Positions 29,854 through 39,896 of a stretch of DNA of 64,000 nt are shown piece after piece. Source of the stretch: Oceanisphaera pacifica (GTDB taxonomy: Bacteria; Pseudomonadota; Gammaproteobacteria; Enterobacterales; Aeromonadaceae); contig NZ_JAGDFX010000010.1 in NCBI RefSeq assembly GCF_017498065.1, positions 1-64,000 on the forward strand, read 5' to 3'. Within the stretch, counting starts at the first letter, position 1. Each line of letters opens with the position of its first letter. Below the pieces are notes generated by a model, which searched no databases, was not told where the DNA came from, and was given only the letters and a program-made list of their open reading frames with translations. Both the position numbers and the translations under genes were made by a program.

Positions 29854-31224
29854 TCACATGACAATATCGTGATGGCTGCTACCTGCAACAAACCCTTGGC
29901 GACTTTCTATACGCCACCACGCCCAAGCCAGCGTAATACCTCGCGCTAACATAAAGCAGCTCATGGCTAGCCACAGACCATGGTTACCCAGAGATTGAGC
30001 AATAAACCACACCGGAAAAAACACGCCAAAGGTCGAGGCCAACATCATATCGCGCATATCAGCCCCTCGGGTAGTGCCGATAAAAATACCGTCTAAAATA
30101 AAGCACCAGCAAGCCGCCACTGGCATCAGCATAAGCCAAGGAAGATACAGCAGAGCCTGTTCTTGCACCTCGGGAATACTGGTAATAAGCTGGATCAGTG
30201 TCGAGCCAAATACGCTAAAGATCAGCACAAACACCAGCGCCACTATCAAGCCCCAAAACACGTTAAGGGCACAGGCGAGGCGAAACTCTGCGCGATTACG
30301 CGCTCCCACCGCTTTACCTACCATGGCTTCTACCGCATAGGCAAAGCCATCTAGGCCAAACGAAATAAACATTAAAAAGTTCATTAGTACCGCATTCGCC
30401 GCTAGCACTTCATCCCCTAGGCGTGCGCCCTGAAAGGTTATAAACGCAAAGGTCAGCTGCAAGCAGAGTGCCCGAATAAAAATATCTCGATTAAGGCCTA
30501 ACAACTTTTTAAAAGCGGAGAGCTGTAAAGTTCGCTGCCAAAAACCTGCTTGGGGCCAACACGCTCGTTGTTGTAAGGTGCGCCATACTAACCAAGCTCC
30601 CAGTGCCGTGGCTAAGTAATCCGCCAACACAGAGGCCGCCGCAGCGCCTTGTACCTGCCAGCCAAGCCCCAATACAAACCAGATATCGAGTAAGATATTG
30701 GCGCCATTGCCTAAAATAAGCAGCAACATAGGGGCACGGGCATTTTGATTACCCAACAACCAGCCAAGCAACACTAAATTAGTTAACGCCGCCGGTGCAC
30801 TCCAAATTCTGACCGAAACATATTCACGACCATATATTTGCACTTCATTACTGCCCCCCACTAGCCAAAAGGCCAAGTCGGTGATGGGTGTTTGCAGTAA
30901 TAAAATGGCCAACGCCAGTATCGCGGCTAGTAAGCAGCCGCGCACCAGCACTTGCAATAATCGCTCATTATCTTTTGCGCCTACTGCTTGGGCAGCAAGA
31001 CCGGTAGTCGACATTCGCAAAAAGCCCAATAACCAAAAGATAAGGCTAATAATGGTGGCCCCAACGGCGACCCCCCCTAAATAATAGGCATGTTCTAAGT
31101 GACCAATAACAACCGTATCAACCAAGCCAAGCAAGGGCACGGTAATATTAGACAACACCATAGGCATGGCCAGTGCAAACACCTGACGGTGGCGACTGGC
31201 ATTAAAAAAGGAGGACCACATCAT
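29854..31224 (-). CDS. dinF: MATE family efflux transporter, DinF subfamily
   Basis: 456 residues, about twelve transmembrane segments in two similar halves. The N-terminus ALAMPMVLSNITVPLLGLVDTVVIG and the LGGVAVG block match the DinF branch of MATE cation/drug antiporters. In E. coli dinF directly follows lexA and is SOS-inducible; here the SCO gene intervenes, 4 bases upstream of the start. No strong ribosome site precedes it, so coupled translation after sco is likely. Substrate unknown. Confidence 0.9.
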   Translation of the reverse strand: MMWSSFFNASRHRQVFALAMPMVLSNITVPLLGLVDTVVIGHLEHAYYLGGVAVGATIISLIFWLLGFLRMSTTGLAAQAVGAKDNERLLQVLVRGCLLAAILALAILLLQTPITDLAFWLVGGSNEVQIYGREYVSVRIWSAPAALTNLVLLGWLLGNQNARAPMLLLILGNGANILLDIWFVLGLGWQVQGAAAASVLADYLATALGAWLVWRTLQQRACWPQAGFWQRTLQLSAFKKLLGLNRDIFIRALCLQLTFAFITFQGARLGDEVLAANAVLMNFLMFISFGLDGFAYAVEAMVGKAVGARNRAEFRLACALNVFWGLIVALVFVLIFSVFGSTLIQLITSIPEVQEQALLYLPWLMLMPVAACWCFILDGIFIGTTRGADMRDMMLASTFGVFFPVWFIAQSLGNHGLWLAMSCFMLARGITLAWAWWRIESRQGFVAGSSHHDIVM

Positions 31225-31228
31225 GAGT

Positions 31229-31879
31229 TTAATCGCGCCAGCGCGCCACTATGGCGGAGAAATTTTTGACCAACTCAGGGCCATTTACTAATGGCATTTC
31301 ACTGGCTTCATCAAAATCGGGCCTAAAAGAAGCATGTAGCTGCCCTTTCGGGTTAACCAAAGCGATAGAGGCTGAGTGGTCTACTAAATAATTAGTCGCC
31401 TCACGGTCGAAAATACCGTAGATCAGTCCTAACTGTTGTACTGCCGGCATAAGCTGTTCATGCTCTGCAGTAACCGCAATAAAATTAGGGTTAAAATATT
31501 CAGTATAGGTTTTAAGCCGCTCGGGCGTATCTCGGGCAGGATCGGCAGACACAAACACCACCTGTGTTTTATCGCTGATGGCAATAAGCTCAGGATAAAT
31601 CTGTGCTAGATCTGACAAGGTGGTAGGACAAATATCTGGGCAAAAAGTATAGCCAACAAACACTAGGCTCCATTTATCTTTAAAGTCTTGCTCGCTAAAG
31701 GGCTGTTTACTCGCGTTAACAAGTGTAAACCCTTCAAGCCCTTGAGGCTCGGCATACACCACCACCGCATCGGTTAGATTATTCTTTTTATCTGAATACC
31801 AAAAACCACCACTCACCGAGCCTAGCACCACCAAGGCAATGGCCAGCCCCCAAATCCATTTGCTTGTTTTCGTCATCAT
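31229..31879 (-). CDS. SCO1/SenC family copper chaperone
   Basis: 216 residues with one N-terminal membrane anchor (about 9-27) and a thioredoxin-like periplasmic domain. The copper ligands Cys80 and Cys84 (TFCPDICP) and His168 (YLVDHSA) are conserved. SCO proteins deliver copper to the CuA site of cytochrome c oxidase or protect against oxidants. No oxidase genes are in the window. Placed between lexA and dinF. Confidence 0.92.
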   Translation of the reverse strand: MMTKTSKWIWGLAIALVVLGSVSGGFWYSDKKNNLTDAVVVYAEPQGLEGFTLVNASKQPFSEQDFKDKWSLVFVGYTFCPDICPTTLSDLAQIYPELIAISDKTQVVFVSADPARDTPERLKTYTEYFNPNFIAVTAEHEQLMPAVQQLGLIYGIFDREATNYLVDHSASIALVNPKGQLHASFRPDFDEASEMPLVNGPELVKNFSAIVARWRD

Positions 31880-32080
31880 TTACCTCAACTATCACAAATA
31901 GCAATACCCGCTGCTATATACAGTGCGCTAACTTACAGTAACCGCATTGTAGAGTGCTTTATGCAGAAGATCTAAACTTACCGTGACAGTACGGGTGGTG
32001 GATAGCCATATTAACGATGTAGGCAATTGATTAAGATAAACCAACAGGCAGCTGTGCCACCGCCTTTAACTGCAGGCAGC

Positions 32081-32695
32081 TTAAAAATCGGCGTTGCGGA
32101 TCACGCCCACCGCCAAACCTTCAATAATCAATTCTTGATGGCGCAAGTCAACTTCAATAGGCGATAACTCTTCGTTTTCTGGCAACAGGCTGACTTTGCT
32201 ACCTTTGCGCTGAAAACGCTTAACCGTGACTTCATCGTCTAAACGAGCAATCACCACTTGGCCATTACGCACTTCTTGGGTTTTATGTACCGCCAATAAG
32301 TCGCCATCCATAATGCCAATATTTTTCATACTCATACCCTGCACGCGCAGCAAAAAGTCGGCCGCAGGATGAAACAAGCTAGGATCAAGCTGATAGTGAC
32401 TTTCTATATGCTGCTGCGCCAAAATAGGCTCGCCCGCAGCAACACGGCCAATTAGGGGTAAGCCGTCTTCTTCTTGCTCTACTTCTTCAACTAATCGAAT
32501 ACCGCGAGACGTGCCTGGCATAATAGTGATCACGCCCTTTTTAGCTAAGGCTTTTAAGTGCTCTTCAGCGGCATTGGCCGATTTGAAACCTAGAGTACGC
32601 GCAATTTCAGCTCGAGTGGGGGGCATACCGGTTTGCTGGATATGCTCTTTCACAATATCCAAAACCTGTGACTGACGTGGAGTAAGGGCTTTCAT
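32081..32695 (-). CDS. lexA: LexA repressor
   Basis: 204 residues (202 in E. coli). N-terminal winged helix (1-70) starts [20 protein letters not shown]. The cleavage site is Ala87-Gly88 in RVAAGEP, and the catalytic dyad is Ser122 (GMSMKN) and Lys159 (TVKRF). It represses SOS genes until RecA filaments trigger self-cleavage. Two SOS boxes in front of the start indicate autoregulation. Confidence 0.98.
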   Translation of the reverse strand: MKALTPRQSQVLDIVKEHIQQTGMPPTRAEIARTLGFKSANAAEEHLKALAKKGVITIMPGTSRGIRLVEEVEQEEDGLPLIGRVAAGEPILAQQHIESHYQLDPSLFHPAADFLLRVQGMSMKNIGIMDGDLLAVHKTQEVRNGQVVIARLDDEVTVKRFQRKGSKVSLLPENEELSPIEVDLRHQELIIEGLAVGVIRNADF

Positions 32696-32704
32696 AACAC
32701 ACCT

Positions 32705-32740
32705 GTTTATTTATACAGCTAACTGTCAGTATATCCAGTA
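32705..32740 (-). promoter_or_regulatory. Two tandem LexA (SOS) boxes upstream of lexA
   Basis: Minus strand: CTGTATAAATAAACAG (32720-32705), a full CTGT-N8-ACAG box, and CTGGATATACTGACAG (32740-32725), one base off consensus. The pair lies 10 to 45 bases before the lexA start codon, as at the E. coli lexA promoter. Confidence 0.88.
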
Positions 32741-32843
32741 AATTCAACAGAGCAAGCACAAAATGTGGCGTTAAGGTGGGTCAAGACAGCAGAGGTCGGA
32801 TCTGATAATCTTGCCGCCGCATTAATATTGGGGTTTTCGCTGT

Positions 32844-35267
32844 ATGATTTTCGGTTCTTCTTTTGCTCGCCGCCTACTGCGGCCAATGATGTCTGTGTTA
32901 GTCAACCATAAAAGCTTGCCTGCGGATCCTGTAGCAGAGTTGACGATAAACCTTGACCAACCCATGGTTTATATCTTAAAAACCGCTTCTATTTCAGACT
33001 TACTCACTTTAGAGCTTTGTTGTGCAAAGTTAAAGCTGCCTAGCCCCTTTTCGCCTTTAATCATCAACAACACCGCACAACCTAGAGTGATCTGTTTAGA
33101 TAAGCCAGCAAGCTTAGCTCGCCGAACGCGCAGCGCCACGCCTTATTTAGCTGAATTTAATCAGTTATTAGCTGCCCAAGAGCAAAGCACACCCCCCATT
33201 CAGCTGATACCCGTAAGCTTGTTCTGGGGCCGAGCGCCGGGTCGGGAAGGCGACGCTGCTTCATCACTCAGCATTACCCGCAGTCGCTCCCCTAACGCCT
33301 TGCGCAAAGCATGCATTGTGCTGTTAAAAGGCCGAGAAAACCGAGTTCGTTTTAGTGCGCCCCTATTACTGCCCGAACTAAAAGAGCGCTCGGCGACCGA
33401 TCCTAAACTTGCCCATAAACTGGCTCGCATTGCCCGCATTCATTTTAGCCGCCAACGACTCGCGGCAACGGGCCCTAAATTGCCCAATAGAGAATTATTG
33501 CTCAAGCAATTATTAGCAACCGAGGGAGTCGTGAATGCCATTGCCCAACATAGCGAGCAGCAACAACAAGATATAGCCCTGTCGCGACGCAAGGCACAGG
33601 CATATATGAACGAAATTGCCTCTAATTTCTCTTATCCACTGATTCGTTTTGGCGACCGACTGTTGGGCTGGCTATGGAACAAGTTATATCGGGGCTTATC
33701 AGTGACCGGTGCCGAGCGCGTGCGCCAGCTGGCACAAGATGGTCATGAATTAGTTTACTTACCTTGTCACCGTAGCCACATGGACTATTTGCTATTGTCT
33801 TATGTGATTTATCATCAAGGTATGGTGCCCCCCCATATTGCTGCTGGCATCAATTTAAACTTTTTTCCAGCAGGTCCTATATTTCGCCGTGGTGGGGCGT
33901 TTTTTATTCGCCGCACCTTTAAAGACAACAAGCTGTATGCCACCGTTTTTAAAGAGTACCTCAATTTATTATTTCAACGGGGCTATGCACTGGAGTATTT
34001 TGCCGAAGGCGGCCGTTCGCGTTCGGGGCGCTTATTACCGGCCAAGCCCGGCATGCTCTCTATGACACTAGATGCTGCCATGCACCATACCAAGCGCCCG
34101 ATCACACTTATTCCGGTGTATTTAGGTTATGAGCATGTAATGGAAGTGAGCAGCTATCATAAAGAGCTGCAAGGGGGCAGTAAGCAAAAAGAAAACGCTT
34201 GGCAGTTATTCGGCATTATTCGTAAGTTACGTAATTTTGGCCGAGGCTTTGTTAACTTTGGCGAGCCTTTGCCCCTAGCCGACTGGCTAACCCAAGAAGA
34301 CAATGCAAATCGTAGTGCTCGCGAATTAACGCCAACTCTTGCGCGAGAAGTCATGACCCGCATTAATGCCGCCGCCGCTGTTAATGGTTTAACACTCAGT
34401 GCAACCGCCCTGCTGACTTCAGACCGACAAGCACTAACGCGCCAGCAGCTACAACAACAAATACAGCTGTATTTAGATTACCTGCGCCGGTGCCCTTATA
34501 GCGCGCAGGTTATTATTCCGAGCCAAAACAGTGAGCAATTACTAGAGCAAGCACTAGAGTTAGGAAAATTTGAACAAGAAACCAATTCGTTAAGTGAAAT
34601 CATTTACCTTAATCGACGACAATCTGTGCTGTTAAGCTATTATCGCAACAATATACTGCATTTATTTGCACTCCCTGCGCTAATTGCAACCTTAATAGAG
34701 CGCCACGAAGGCATAGTGAGCAGCGAGTTATTACGCCGCCTACAGCGTTTATACCCACTATTAAAAGCCGAGCTGTTTTTAAATGTGTCTATCGCAGAGC
34801 TACCTGCACAACTAGACACCCAACTGGCGGCTTTGTCGCAGTTAGGGTTAATTCAATTTCATCAGCAAGGCTGGTGGCTGGTGCCACAACAACAACTGCA
34901 ACTGCTGTTATTAGCCCGCATTATTCGGCCCTCGCTACAGCGTTACAGTGTGGTGGTGGCATGTTTGGCCAATACAGAACAGACGGCATTAAGCTCACCA
35001 GAAACCTCAGACCAAGAGCCCGAGGTGCAAAGCTCTCGCCAGCAATTACAAACGCGCAGTCAGCAGCTGGCCGAGCACTTAGCCATGTTACATGGCATTC
35101 AAGCGCCCGAGCTATTTGATAAGACCTTGTTTAATATGTTAGCCAACGCATTGGCAGATGCCGGTTATGGGTATGAAACTCAAACTGAACAAGAGGAGCT
35201 AGCACAGCTTGGCTGCGCCCTATATCCGCTACTTCCCAGCGCCGTCCGCCGAAGTTTGCAGGGCTAA
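32844..35267 (+). CDS. plsB: Glycerol-3-phosphate 1-O-acyltransferase
   Basis: 807 residues, as in E. coli. A peripheral inner-membrane enzyme that makes lysophosphatidic acid, the first step of phospholipid synthesis. The HxxxxD motif is His309-Asp314 (CHRSHMDY), followed by FIRRTF-type block (GAFFIRRTFKDN) and the FAEGGRSRSGR glycerol-phosphate site. Upstream of ubiA as in E. coli, and divergent from lexA across 148 bases. Confidence 0.98.
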   Translation: MIFGSSFARRLLRPMMSVLVNHKSLPADPVAELTINLDQPMVYILKTASISDLLTLELCCAKLKLPSPFSPLIINNTAQPRVICLDKPASLARRTRSATPYLAEFNQLLAAQEQSTPPIQLIPVSLFWGRAPGREGDAASSLSITRSRSPNALRKACIVLLKGRENRVRFSAPLLLPELKERSATDPKLAHKLARIARIHFSRQRLAATGPKLPNRELLLKQLLATEGVVNAIAQHSEQQQQDIALSRRKAQAYMNEIASNFSYPLIRFGDRLLGWLWNKLYRGLSVTGAERVRQLAQDGHELVYLPCHRSHMDYLLLSYVIYHQGMVPPHIAAGINLNFFPAGPIFRRGGAFFIRRTFKDNKLYATVFKEYLNLLFQRGYALEYFAEGGRSRSGRLLPAKPGMLSMTLDAAMHHTKRPITLIPVYLGYEHVMEVSSYHKELQGGSKQKENAWQLFGIIRKLRNFGRGFVNFGEPLPLADWLTQEDNANRSARELTPTLAREVMTRINAAAAVNGLTLSATALLTSDRQALTRQQLQQQIQLYLDYLRRCPYSAQVIIPSQNSEQLLEQALELGKFEQETNSLSEIIYLNRRQSVLLSYYRNNILHLFALPALIATLIERHEGIVSSELLRRLQRLYPLLKAELFLNVSIAELPAQLDTQLAALSQLGLIQFHQQGWWLVPQQQLQLLLLARIIRPSLQRYSVVVACLANTEQTALSSPETSDQEPEVQSSRQQLQTRSQQLAEHLAMLHGIQAPELFDKTLFNMLANALADAGYGYETQTEQEELAQLGCALYPLLPSAVRRSLQG

Positions 35268-35306
35268 GAGAATGGCACCGGCCGGTGTTTAGCTTTCTCT
35301 TAACGC

Positions 35307-35360
35307 AAAAAAGGGGTCGGAGTCATTTTCCCGTAGAGAAAATGACTCCGACCCCTTTTT
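35307..35360. repeat. GGGGTCGGAGTCATTTT inverted repeat (copy 1)
   Basis: Perfect arms AAAAGGGGTCGGAGTCATTT(T) and their reverse complement with a 9-base loop, between the convergent ends of plsB and ubiA. T tracts on both sides let it work as a bidirectional terminator. Two diverged copies are at 38656-38710 and 38799-38853. Confidence 0.85.
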
Positions 35361-35398
35361 ACAATCTTAAGCTGGGCGCTTGGCGCTGTTCCTCAGCC

Positions 35399-36271
35399 TT
35401 ACAATAAAGTCAGCACTATGCCGATAAATACCAACATGCCAACGAAGTTGTTATTTAAAAAAGCGCTAAAGCATGGCATGCGCTCTCGGTCACGAATAAG
35501 GCGTTGCTGATAAACAAACAAGCCCGCACACGCCAGCAAGCTCCAGTAAAACAAAGAGCCCAATGCAAAGGTTACTCCTGCAGCCACTAATAATACTAAC
35601 GTGGCTAACTGCAACAACCCCACCACTAATTTATCTCGCTGACCAAATAAAATGGCAGTCGACTTCACGCCAATACGCAAATCATCATCACGATCGACCA
35701 TGGCATACATAGTATCGTAAGCAATGGTCCAGGTTAAATTGGCGGCAAATAACAGCCATAATCCTGGTGGCAAACTATTACTTTGTGCAGCAAACGCCAT
35801 AGGAATCGCCCAAGAAAAGGCAATCCCTAAAAATAATTGCGGCAAGTGGGTGTAACGCTTCATAAATGGATATAAGGCCGCCCAACCTAATCCCGCCACA
35901 GATAACTTAATAGTCAGACTGTTCGTTGTTAATACCAATAAAAAAGAGATAAGTACTAATAGCGCAAAAAAGCCCAGCGCTTGACGCTCGGTAAGCTCCC
36001 CTGTAGGTAAAGGGCGTGCCACAGTACGCTTAACGTGACCATCAATATGGCGGTCAGCATAGTCATTAATCACACAACCAGCGGAGCGCATCGCAAAGAC
36101 ACCCACCACAAACACCAGCAATATCCATAGCGATGGCTGGCCATTACCCGCTATCCATACTGCCCATAAGGTTGGCCATAATAACAATAAGGTACCAATA
36201 GGTTTGTCGAGTCTGGCTAGCGCCATATACGCACGCCAACGTGGGCGAGTTACAGTCGGTGTACTGGTCAT
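35399..36271 (-). CDS. ubiA: 4-hydroxybenzoate octaprenyltransferase
   Basis: 290 residues, eight or nine transmembrane helices. It attaches the polyprenyl tail to 4-hydroxybenzoate in ubiquinone synthesis. The first Asp-rich motif is [10 protein letters not shown] (about 67-76) and the second is DRDDDLRIG (about 191-199). It follows ubiC by 12 bases. Confidence 0.97.
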   Translation of the reverse strand: MTSTPTVTRPRWRAYMALARLDKPIGTLLLLWPTLWAVWIAGNGQPSLWILLVFVVGVFAMRSAGCVINDYADRHIDGHVKRTVARPLPTGELTERQALGFFALLVLISFLLVLTTNSLTIKLSVAGLGWAALYPFMKRYTHLPQLFLGIAFSWAIPMAFAAQSNSLPPGLWLLFAANLTWTIAYDTMYAMVDRDDDLRIGVKSTAILFGQRDKLVVGLLQLATLVLLVAAGVTFALGSLFYWSLLACAGLFVYQQRLIRDRERMPCFSAFLNNNFVGMLVFIGIVLTLL

Positions 36272-36283
36272 AAGAATCTCTAC

Positions 36284-36913
36284 TTATTCTTTATTGAGTG
36301 ATGTATATAAAGCGTGGTTGGGGTTAGCTGAAGGCAAAAATAATTCACTCACAAGCACAGCCGCCTCAGGCGTCGCTAATACTGAGCGCCTGGCCCAAGG
36401 TAAGCCAGTCACATTGCCGGCTAATAACTGAGATAACAATACGTGTAGCTCGGCTGTGGGCTGTGCGCCTGATGTAAGACGCTGGTTGAGTTGTTGGCAC
36501 TGCCCTACAGTCAGCCTGGCAAACTCAAACTCACTACGCGTAAGCAAAGGATGCTCAAACAGTAACTCCCCTAAGGCGCTATCTCCAAGCCCCCCCAAGG
36601 CGGGCACGGCACTAAGGGCTGCCGGTGAATATAAAGAGTTGGCGTATACCCAAGGCTGCTCATCACAAAGTAATAACACTTCTCTACAATACGCACGCTC
36701 AACACCTAACCAAGCCGCTTGATCTGCGGTTAACTTAACTTGTGCTGTATTAAGTAGCTGCACGCGAAAATGCTGGCAGTATTGACGTAAACGCTCGGTT
36801 AATGAGCCTCTATCTTGCAACCAATGATATAAGTGGGTTTTGGATTGTGCTTCCCCCTCCAAATCTGGCAAGCTAGTAGCCCAGCTCCAGTGAGCATCAG
36901 CTGGATAACTCAT
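36284..36913 (-). CDS. ubiC: Chorismate pyruvate-lyase
   Basis: 209 residues. It removes pyruvate from chorismate to give 4-hydroxybenzoate, the first committed step of ubiquinone synthesis. The substrate pocket block WLGVERAYCREVLLLCDEQP (about 68-87) has the catalytic arginine, and LGELLFEHPLLTRSEFEFAR (about 113-132) carries the conserved Arg and Glu region. UbiC is divergent in sequence, so the ubiA neighbour adds weight. Confidence 0.93.
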   Translation of the reverse strand: MSYPADAHWSWATSLPDLEGEAQSKTHLYHWLQDRGSLTERLRQYCQHFRVQLLNTAQVKLTADQAAWLGVERAYCREVLLLCDEQPWVYANSLYSPAALSAVPALGGLGDSALGELLFEHPLLTRSEFEFARLTVGQCQQLNQRLTSGAQPTAELHVLLSQLLAGNVTGLPWARRSVLATPEAAVLVSELFLPSANPNHALYTSLNKE

Positions 36914-37048
36914 AGGGATGGCACACTATCAATCTGGATATATTGACCGTTTAATTGCCAGTTTGCTCTAAAAAAACACATATTCACTTGACCAACCCGC
37001 TGTTTGTTTAAACAATACCCACTCTTATTTTGCTAGCAAGGCTTATTC

Positions 37049-37441
37049 ATGTTTCGCTTACTCGCTCTGTGCCTCTTATTGGCTGTTGGAACGCTCCATG
37101 CACAAGAAGAAGAGCCCCAAGGGCCTTTATATTACACCATAGAGCCAGACATTATTACCAACTATCAAAACTCAGGGCAATCCTTAGGGTATGTTCGGGT
37201 ATCTATCGATTTAATGCTAGAAAGTGCTGATAAAATGCCTCTGGTCGAGCAACATATTCCACTGCTGCGTGATGCGATAAACAACTTATTAGCAGAGCAA
37301 AATAGACAGGAAATTCGTTCACTAGCGGTGCGTAACCAAATAGCAAAATTAGGGCTAGAAAGGTTGAATGACTTATTACTCAAAGAAACCGGTGACACAC
37401 CCATTCGCCGTTTAATGTTCACCAAGTTTCTGTATCAATAA
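37049..37441 (+). CDS. Orphan FliL-like periplasmic protein
   Basis: 130 residues with a cleavable-looking signal (MFRLLALCLLLAVGTLHA) and a mature domain resembling FliL: YYTIEPDIITNYQNSG, LGYVRVSIDLMLES, and a C-terminal LKETGDTPIRRLMFTKFLYQ. FliL in flagellar operons stabilises stator units. This copy stands alone between ubiC and glpG, with no flagellar genes in the window. The role is unknown. Confidence 0.75.
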   Translation: MFRLLALCLLLAVGTLHAQEEEPQGPLYYTIEPDIITNYQNSGQSLGYVRVSIDLMLESADKMPLVEQHIPLLRDAINNLLAEQNRQEIRSLAVRNQIAKLGLERLNDLLLKETGDTPIRRLMFTKFLYQ

Positions 37442-37466
37442 GCATTATATTATCGGGTAAATGCTG

Positions 37467-38300
37467 TTAGCGAACCGCTTTAGTGCGGTCTAACCACGCC
37501 TGTATTAAGCCAATCACACCCCCACCTAAATGGGCCAAGTTAGCCACAGGCCCTAATACACCCGCAAAGCCTAACACTAGCCATACCACCATGATCACCG
37601 CCATGCCGTCGGGTAAGCTAATACCGCCCGCAGGATTCAGCCGGCCAGATAACCACACATAGGCCAGCAGGGCATATACCACGCCAGACAAGCCGCCAAA
37701 GTAAGGCCCACTAACTAAAAACTGCATAATATTGGGCAGTAATGACGCCACTAAAAGCAACAAGAGCAATTTACCATGCCCTCGCTGACGCTCCACCATG
37801 CTGGCCAAGTACCACCACCAAAACAGATTAAAGACCAAGTGCATCAGCGAAAAATGCAATAAGGCAGGCGTAAAGCCGCGCCAAATATCAGCGCCTAATA
37901 ACAAAGAAAGCTGTGGTACAAACGACAACCACTGAACTACCGGAAGATCGACTTGGCTTAAGCCATAAATCAGCAAACAGGCCACCAATATCAGCATATT
38001 GACGGGGCCCGTGCGCGCCAGAAAATTACTCAGCAAGCCTGATGGTGAGGCCCCCTTAGTAAACTGCACATCAGTATTACCTTGTCGCCATGCAGCGGCT
38101 TGATAGCGAGGGTGCAAAGGCTCGGCAATAAAGCGCTTTATCTCGGGCTCGGCCTTTGGCCACTGCGCCTCATCCACCAGCCAAACCGTCACATTGTGTT
38201 GGTCATCTAAGGTTAGCTCACACTTTAACCCCAGATCCGTCAGGTAGTCGACCAACGACTGAGCACGGCGCGGATCATCGAGCACCAGCAGCCGTTTCAT
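37467..38300 (-). CDS. glpG: Rhomboid intramembrane serine protease GlpG
   Basis: 277 residues from the ATG at 38300, which overlaps the glpE TAA by one base (TAATG). A cytoplasmic N-terminal domain precedes six transmembrane helices. The catalytic serine is Ser205 in GLSGVVYALLAYVW and the histidine is His257 in ANLAHLGGG. It cleaves membrane protein segments within the bilayer. The longer reading frame to 38333 was rejected because it extends into glpE. Confidence 0.95.
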   Translation of the reverse strand: MKRLLVLDDPRRAQSLVDYLTDLGLKCELTLDDQHNVTVWLVDEAQWPKAEPEIKRFIAEPLHPRYQAAAWRQGNTDVQFTKGASPSGLLSNFLARTGPVNMLILVACLLIYGLSQVDLPVVQWLSFVPQLSLLLGADIWRGFTPALLHFSLMHLVFNLFWWWYLASMVERQRGHGKLLLLLLVASLLPNIMQFLVSGPYFGGLSGVVYALLAYVWLSGRLNPAGGISLPDGMAVIMVVWLVLGFAGVLGPVANLAHLGGGVIGLIQAWLDRTKAVR

Positions 38301-38617
38301 TACTGACTCACCACAGGCTGAGTACGACGCCAAGCTTCAAAGCCACCGTCTAGGCTATACACTTCTTCAAAGCCCTGATTAATCAGATATTGGGCCGCAC
38401 CTTGGCTACTTACCCCGTGATAGCACATCACAATAATCGGCGTGTCGTATTCCACCTCATTGGTAAACTCAACTAGGGTGTCGTTGGTTAAGTGAAATGA
38501 GTGCTCAACGCGCGCTTGGGCAAAAGATTGTGGGTCTCGAGTATCCACTAACCGAGCCTGACCTTCAGCCAACAAAGCATCGGCATCGGCCACAGAAATA
38601 TGGGCAAACTGTTCCAT
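38300..38617 (-). CDS. glpE: Thiosulfate sulfurtransferase GlpE
   Basis: 105 residues, a single rhodanese domain. The active-site cysteine is Cys65 in MCYHGVSS, the same position as in E. coli GlpE. It moves sulfane sulfur from thiosulfate to cyanide or thiols such as thioredoxin. Paired with glpG as in E. coli, but without glpR or glpD next to it. Confidence 0.95.
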   Translation of the reverse strand: MEQFAHISVADADALLAEGQARLVDTRDPQSFAQARVEHSFHLTNDTLVEFTNEVEYDTPIIVMCYHGVSSQGAAQYLINQGFEEVYSLDGGFEAWRRTQPVVSQ

Positions 38618-38655
38618 GAGTGACTCCTTACATATATTTAGGGCAGTTTAAACAT

Positions 38656-38710
38656 AAAAGGGGTCGGAGTCATTTAACGTAAAGCACAAAAATGGCTCCG
38701 ACCCCATTTT
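38656..38710. repeat. GGGGTCGGAG inverted repeat (copy 2)
   Basis: AAAAGGGGTCGGAGTCATTT, then AACGTAAAGCACAAA, then AATGGCTCCGACCCCATTTT. One arm has small changes relative to copy 1. It lies between glpE and tdh. Confidence 0.85.
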
Positions 38711-38798
38711 ATGGGTACTGCGCTCGGTGACTCTCCACAAAGCCAGTAATAGCGCCATTACCCCCTTACTGCACACCGGCGTGCACTGCGCAAAGCAG

Positions 38799-38853
38799 AA
38801 AGGGGTCGGAGACATTTAATGTAAAGTGCTAAAATGACTCCGACCCCTTTTTA
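38799..38853. repeat. GGGGTCGGAG inverted repeat (copy 3)
   Basis: AAAGGGGTCGGAGACATTTA, ATGTAAAGTGCT, AAAATGACTCCGACCCCTTT TT. It sits 7 bases after the tdh stop and can act as its terminator. The internal AACGTAAAGCAC and AATGTAAAGTGC segments show copies 2 and 3 share more than the arms. Confidence 0.85.
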
Positions 38854-38859
38854 TATATG

Positions 38860-39885
38860 TTAGGTCCAATCGAGGATGACTTTGCCCGATTGGCCCGAGC
38901 GCATGGTGTCGAAACCTTGTTGAAAGTCATCTACCTTGAAGTGATGCGTCACCATGGGGCTTAAGTCGAGGCCAGATTGAATTAGGCTGGCCATTTTGTA
39001 CCAGGTTTCAAACATTTCTCGACCATACACGCCCTTGATTACCAAGCCTTTAAAGATCACCTGCGTCCAATCCATCGCCATATCTGCCGGCGGAATACCC
39101 AACATCGCCACTTTACCGCCGTGATTCATATTAATCAGCATGTCATTAAAGGCCGCGGGTACACCAGACATCTCTAGCCCCACATCAAAGCCCTCTGTCA
39201 TGCCAAGCTCAGTCATCACCTCAGTCAGTGACTGTTCAGCCACATTAACTGCACGCGTAACCCCCATTTGCCGTGCCAGATCGAGGCGGTATTCGTTTAC
39301 ATCGGTGATCACCACGTGGCGTGCCCCCACATGGCGAGCCACGGCGGCGGCCATAATACCAATCGGACCCGCCCCCGTTATAAGTACATCTTCGCCCACT
39401 AAATCAAACGACAGTGCGGTGTGCACCGCATTACCAAAGGGGTCAAAAATAGCCGCTAAATCGTCGGTGACTTCATCGGGCAACTTAAAAGCATTAAAAG
39501 CGGGGATCACCAAATACTCGGCAAAAGCACCAGCGCGATTTACACCCACGCCCACAGTATTACGGCATAAATGGGTACGACCCGCGCGACAGTTACGACA
39601 ATGACCACAGGTAATATGCCCCTCGCCCGAAACGCGATCGCCAATGGTAAAGCCACGCACTTCTTGGCCTACGGCAACCACTTCCCCCACATATTCGTGG
39701 CCCACCACCATAGGCACCGGAATGGTATTTTGTGACCACTCATCCCAGTTATAAATATGAATATCGGTACCACAAATAGCGGTTTTACGAATTTTAATTA
39801 ATAAATCATTATGGCCAAGCTCCGGCTCAGGCACATCTGTCATCCAAATGCCGGGTTCTGCTTTTAATTTCGCTAATGCTTTCAT
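38860..39885 (-). CDS. tdh: L-threonine 3-dehydrogenase
   Basis: 341 residues, as in E. coli. A zinc medium-chain dehydrogenase that oxidises threonine to 2-amino-3-ketobutyrate with NAD. Catalytic zinc ligands Cys38 (AICGTDIH) and the His-Glu pair in [10 protein letters not shown]; structural zinc site [15 protein letters not shown] (about 93-107). It follows kbl, whose product cleaves the unstable ketoacid. Confidence 0.98.
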   Translation of the reverse strand: MKALAKLKAEPGIWMTDVPEPELGHNDLLIKIRKTAICGTDIHIYNWDEWSQNTIPVPMVVGHEYVGEVVAVGQEVRGFTIGDRVSGEGHITCGHCRNCRAGRTHLCRNTVGVGVNRAGAFAEYLVIPAFNAFKLPDEVTDDLAAIFDPFGNAVHTALSFDLVGEDVLITGAGPIGIMAAAVARHVGARHVVITDVNEYRLDLARQMGVTRAVNVAEQSLTEVMTELGMTEGFDVGLEMSGVPAAFNDMLINMNHGGKVAMLGIPPADMAMDWTQVIFKGLVIKGVYGREMFETWYKMASLIQSGLDLSPMVTHHFKVDDFQQGFDTMRSGQSGKVILDWT

Positions 39886-39896
39886 TATTCTGCTCC

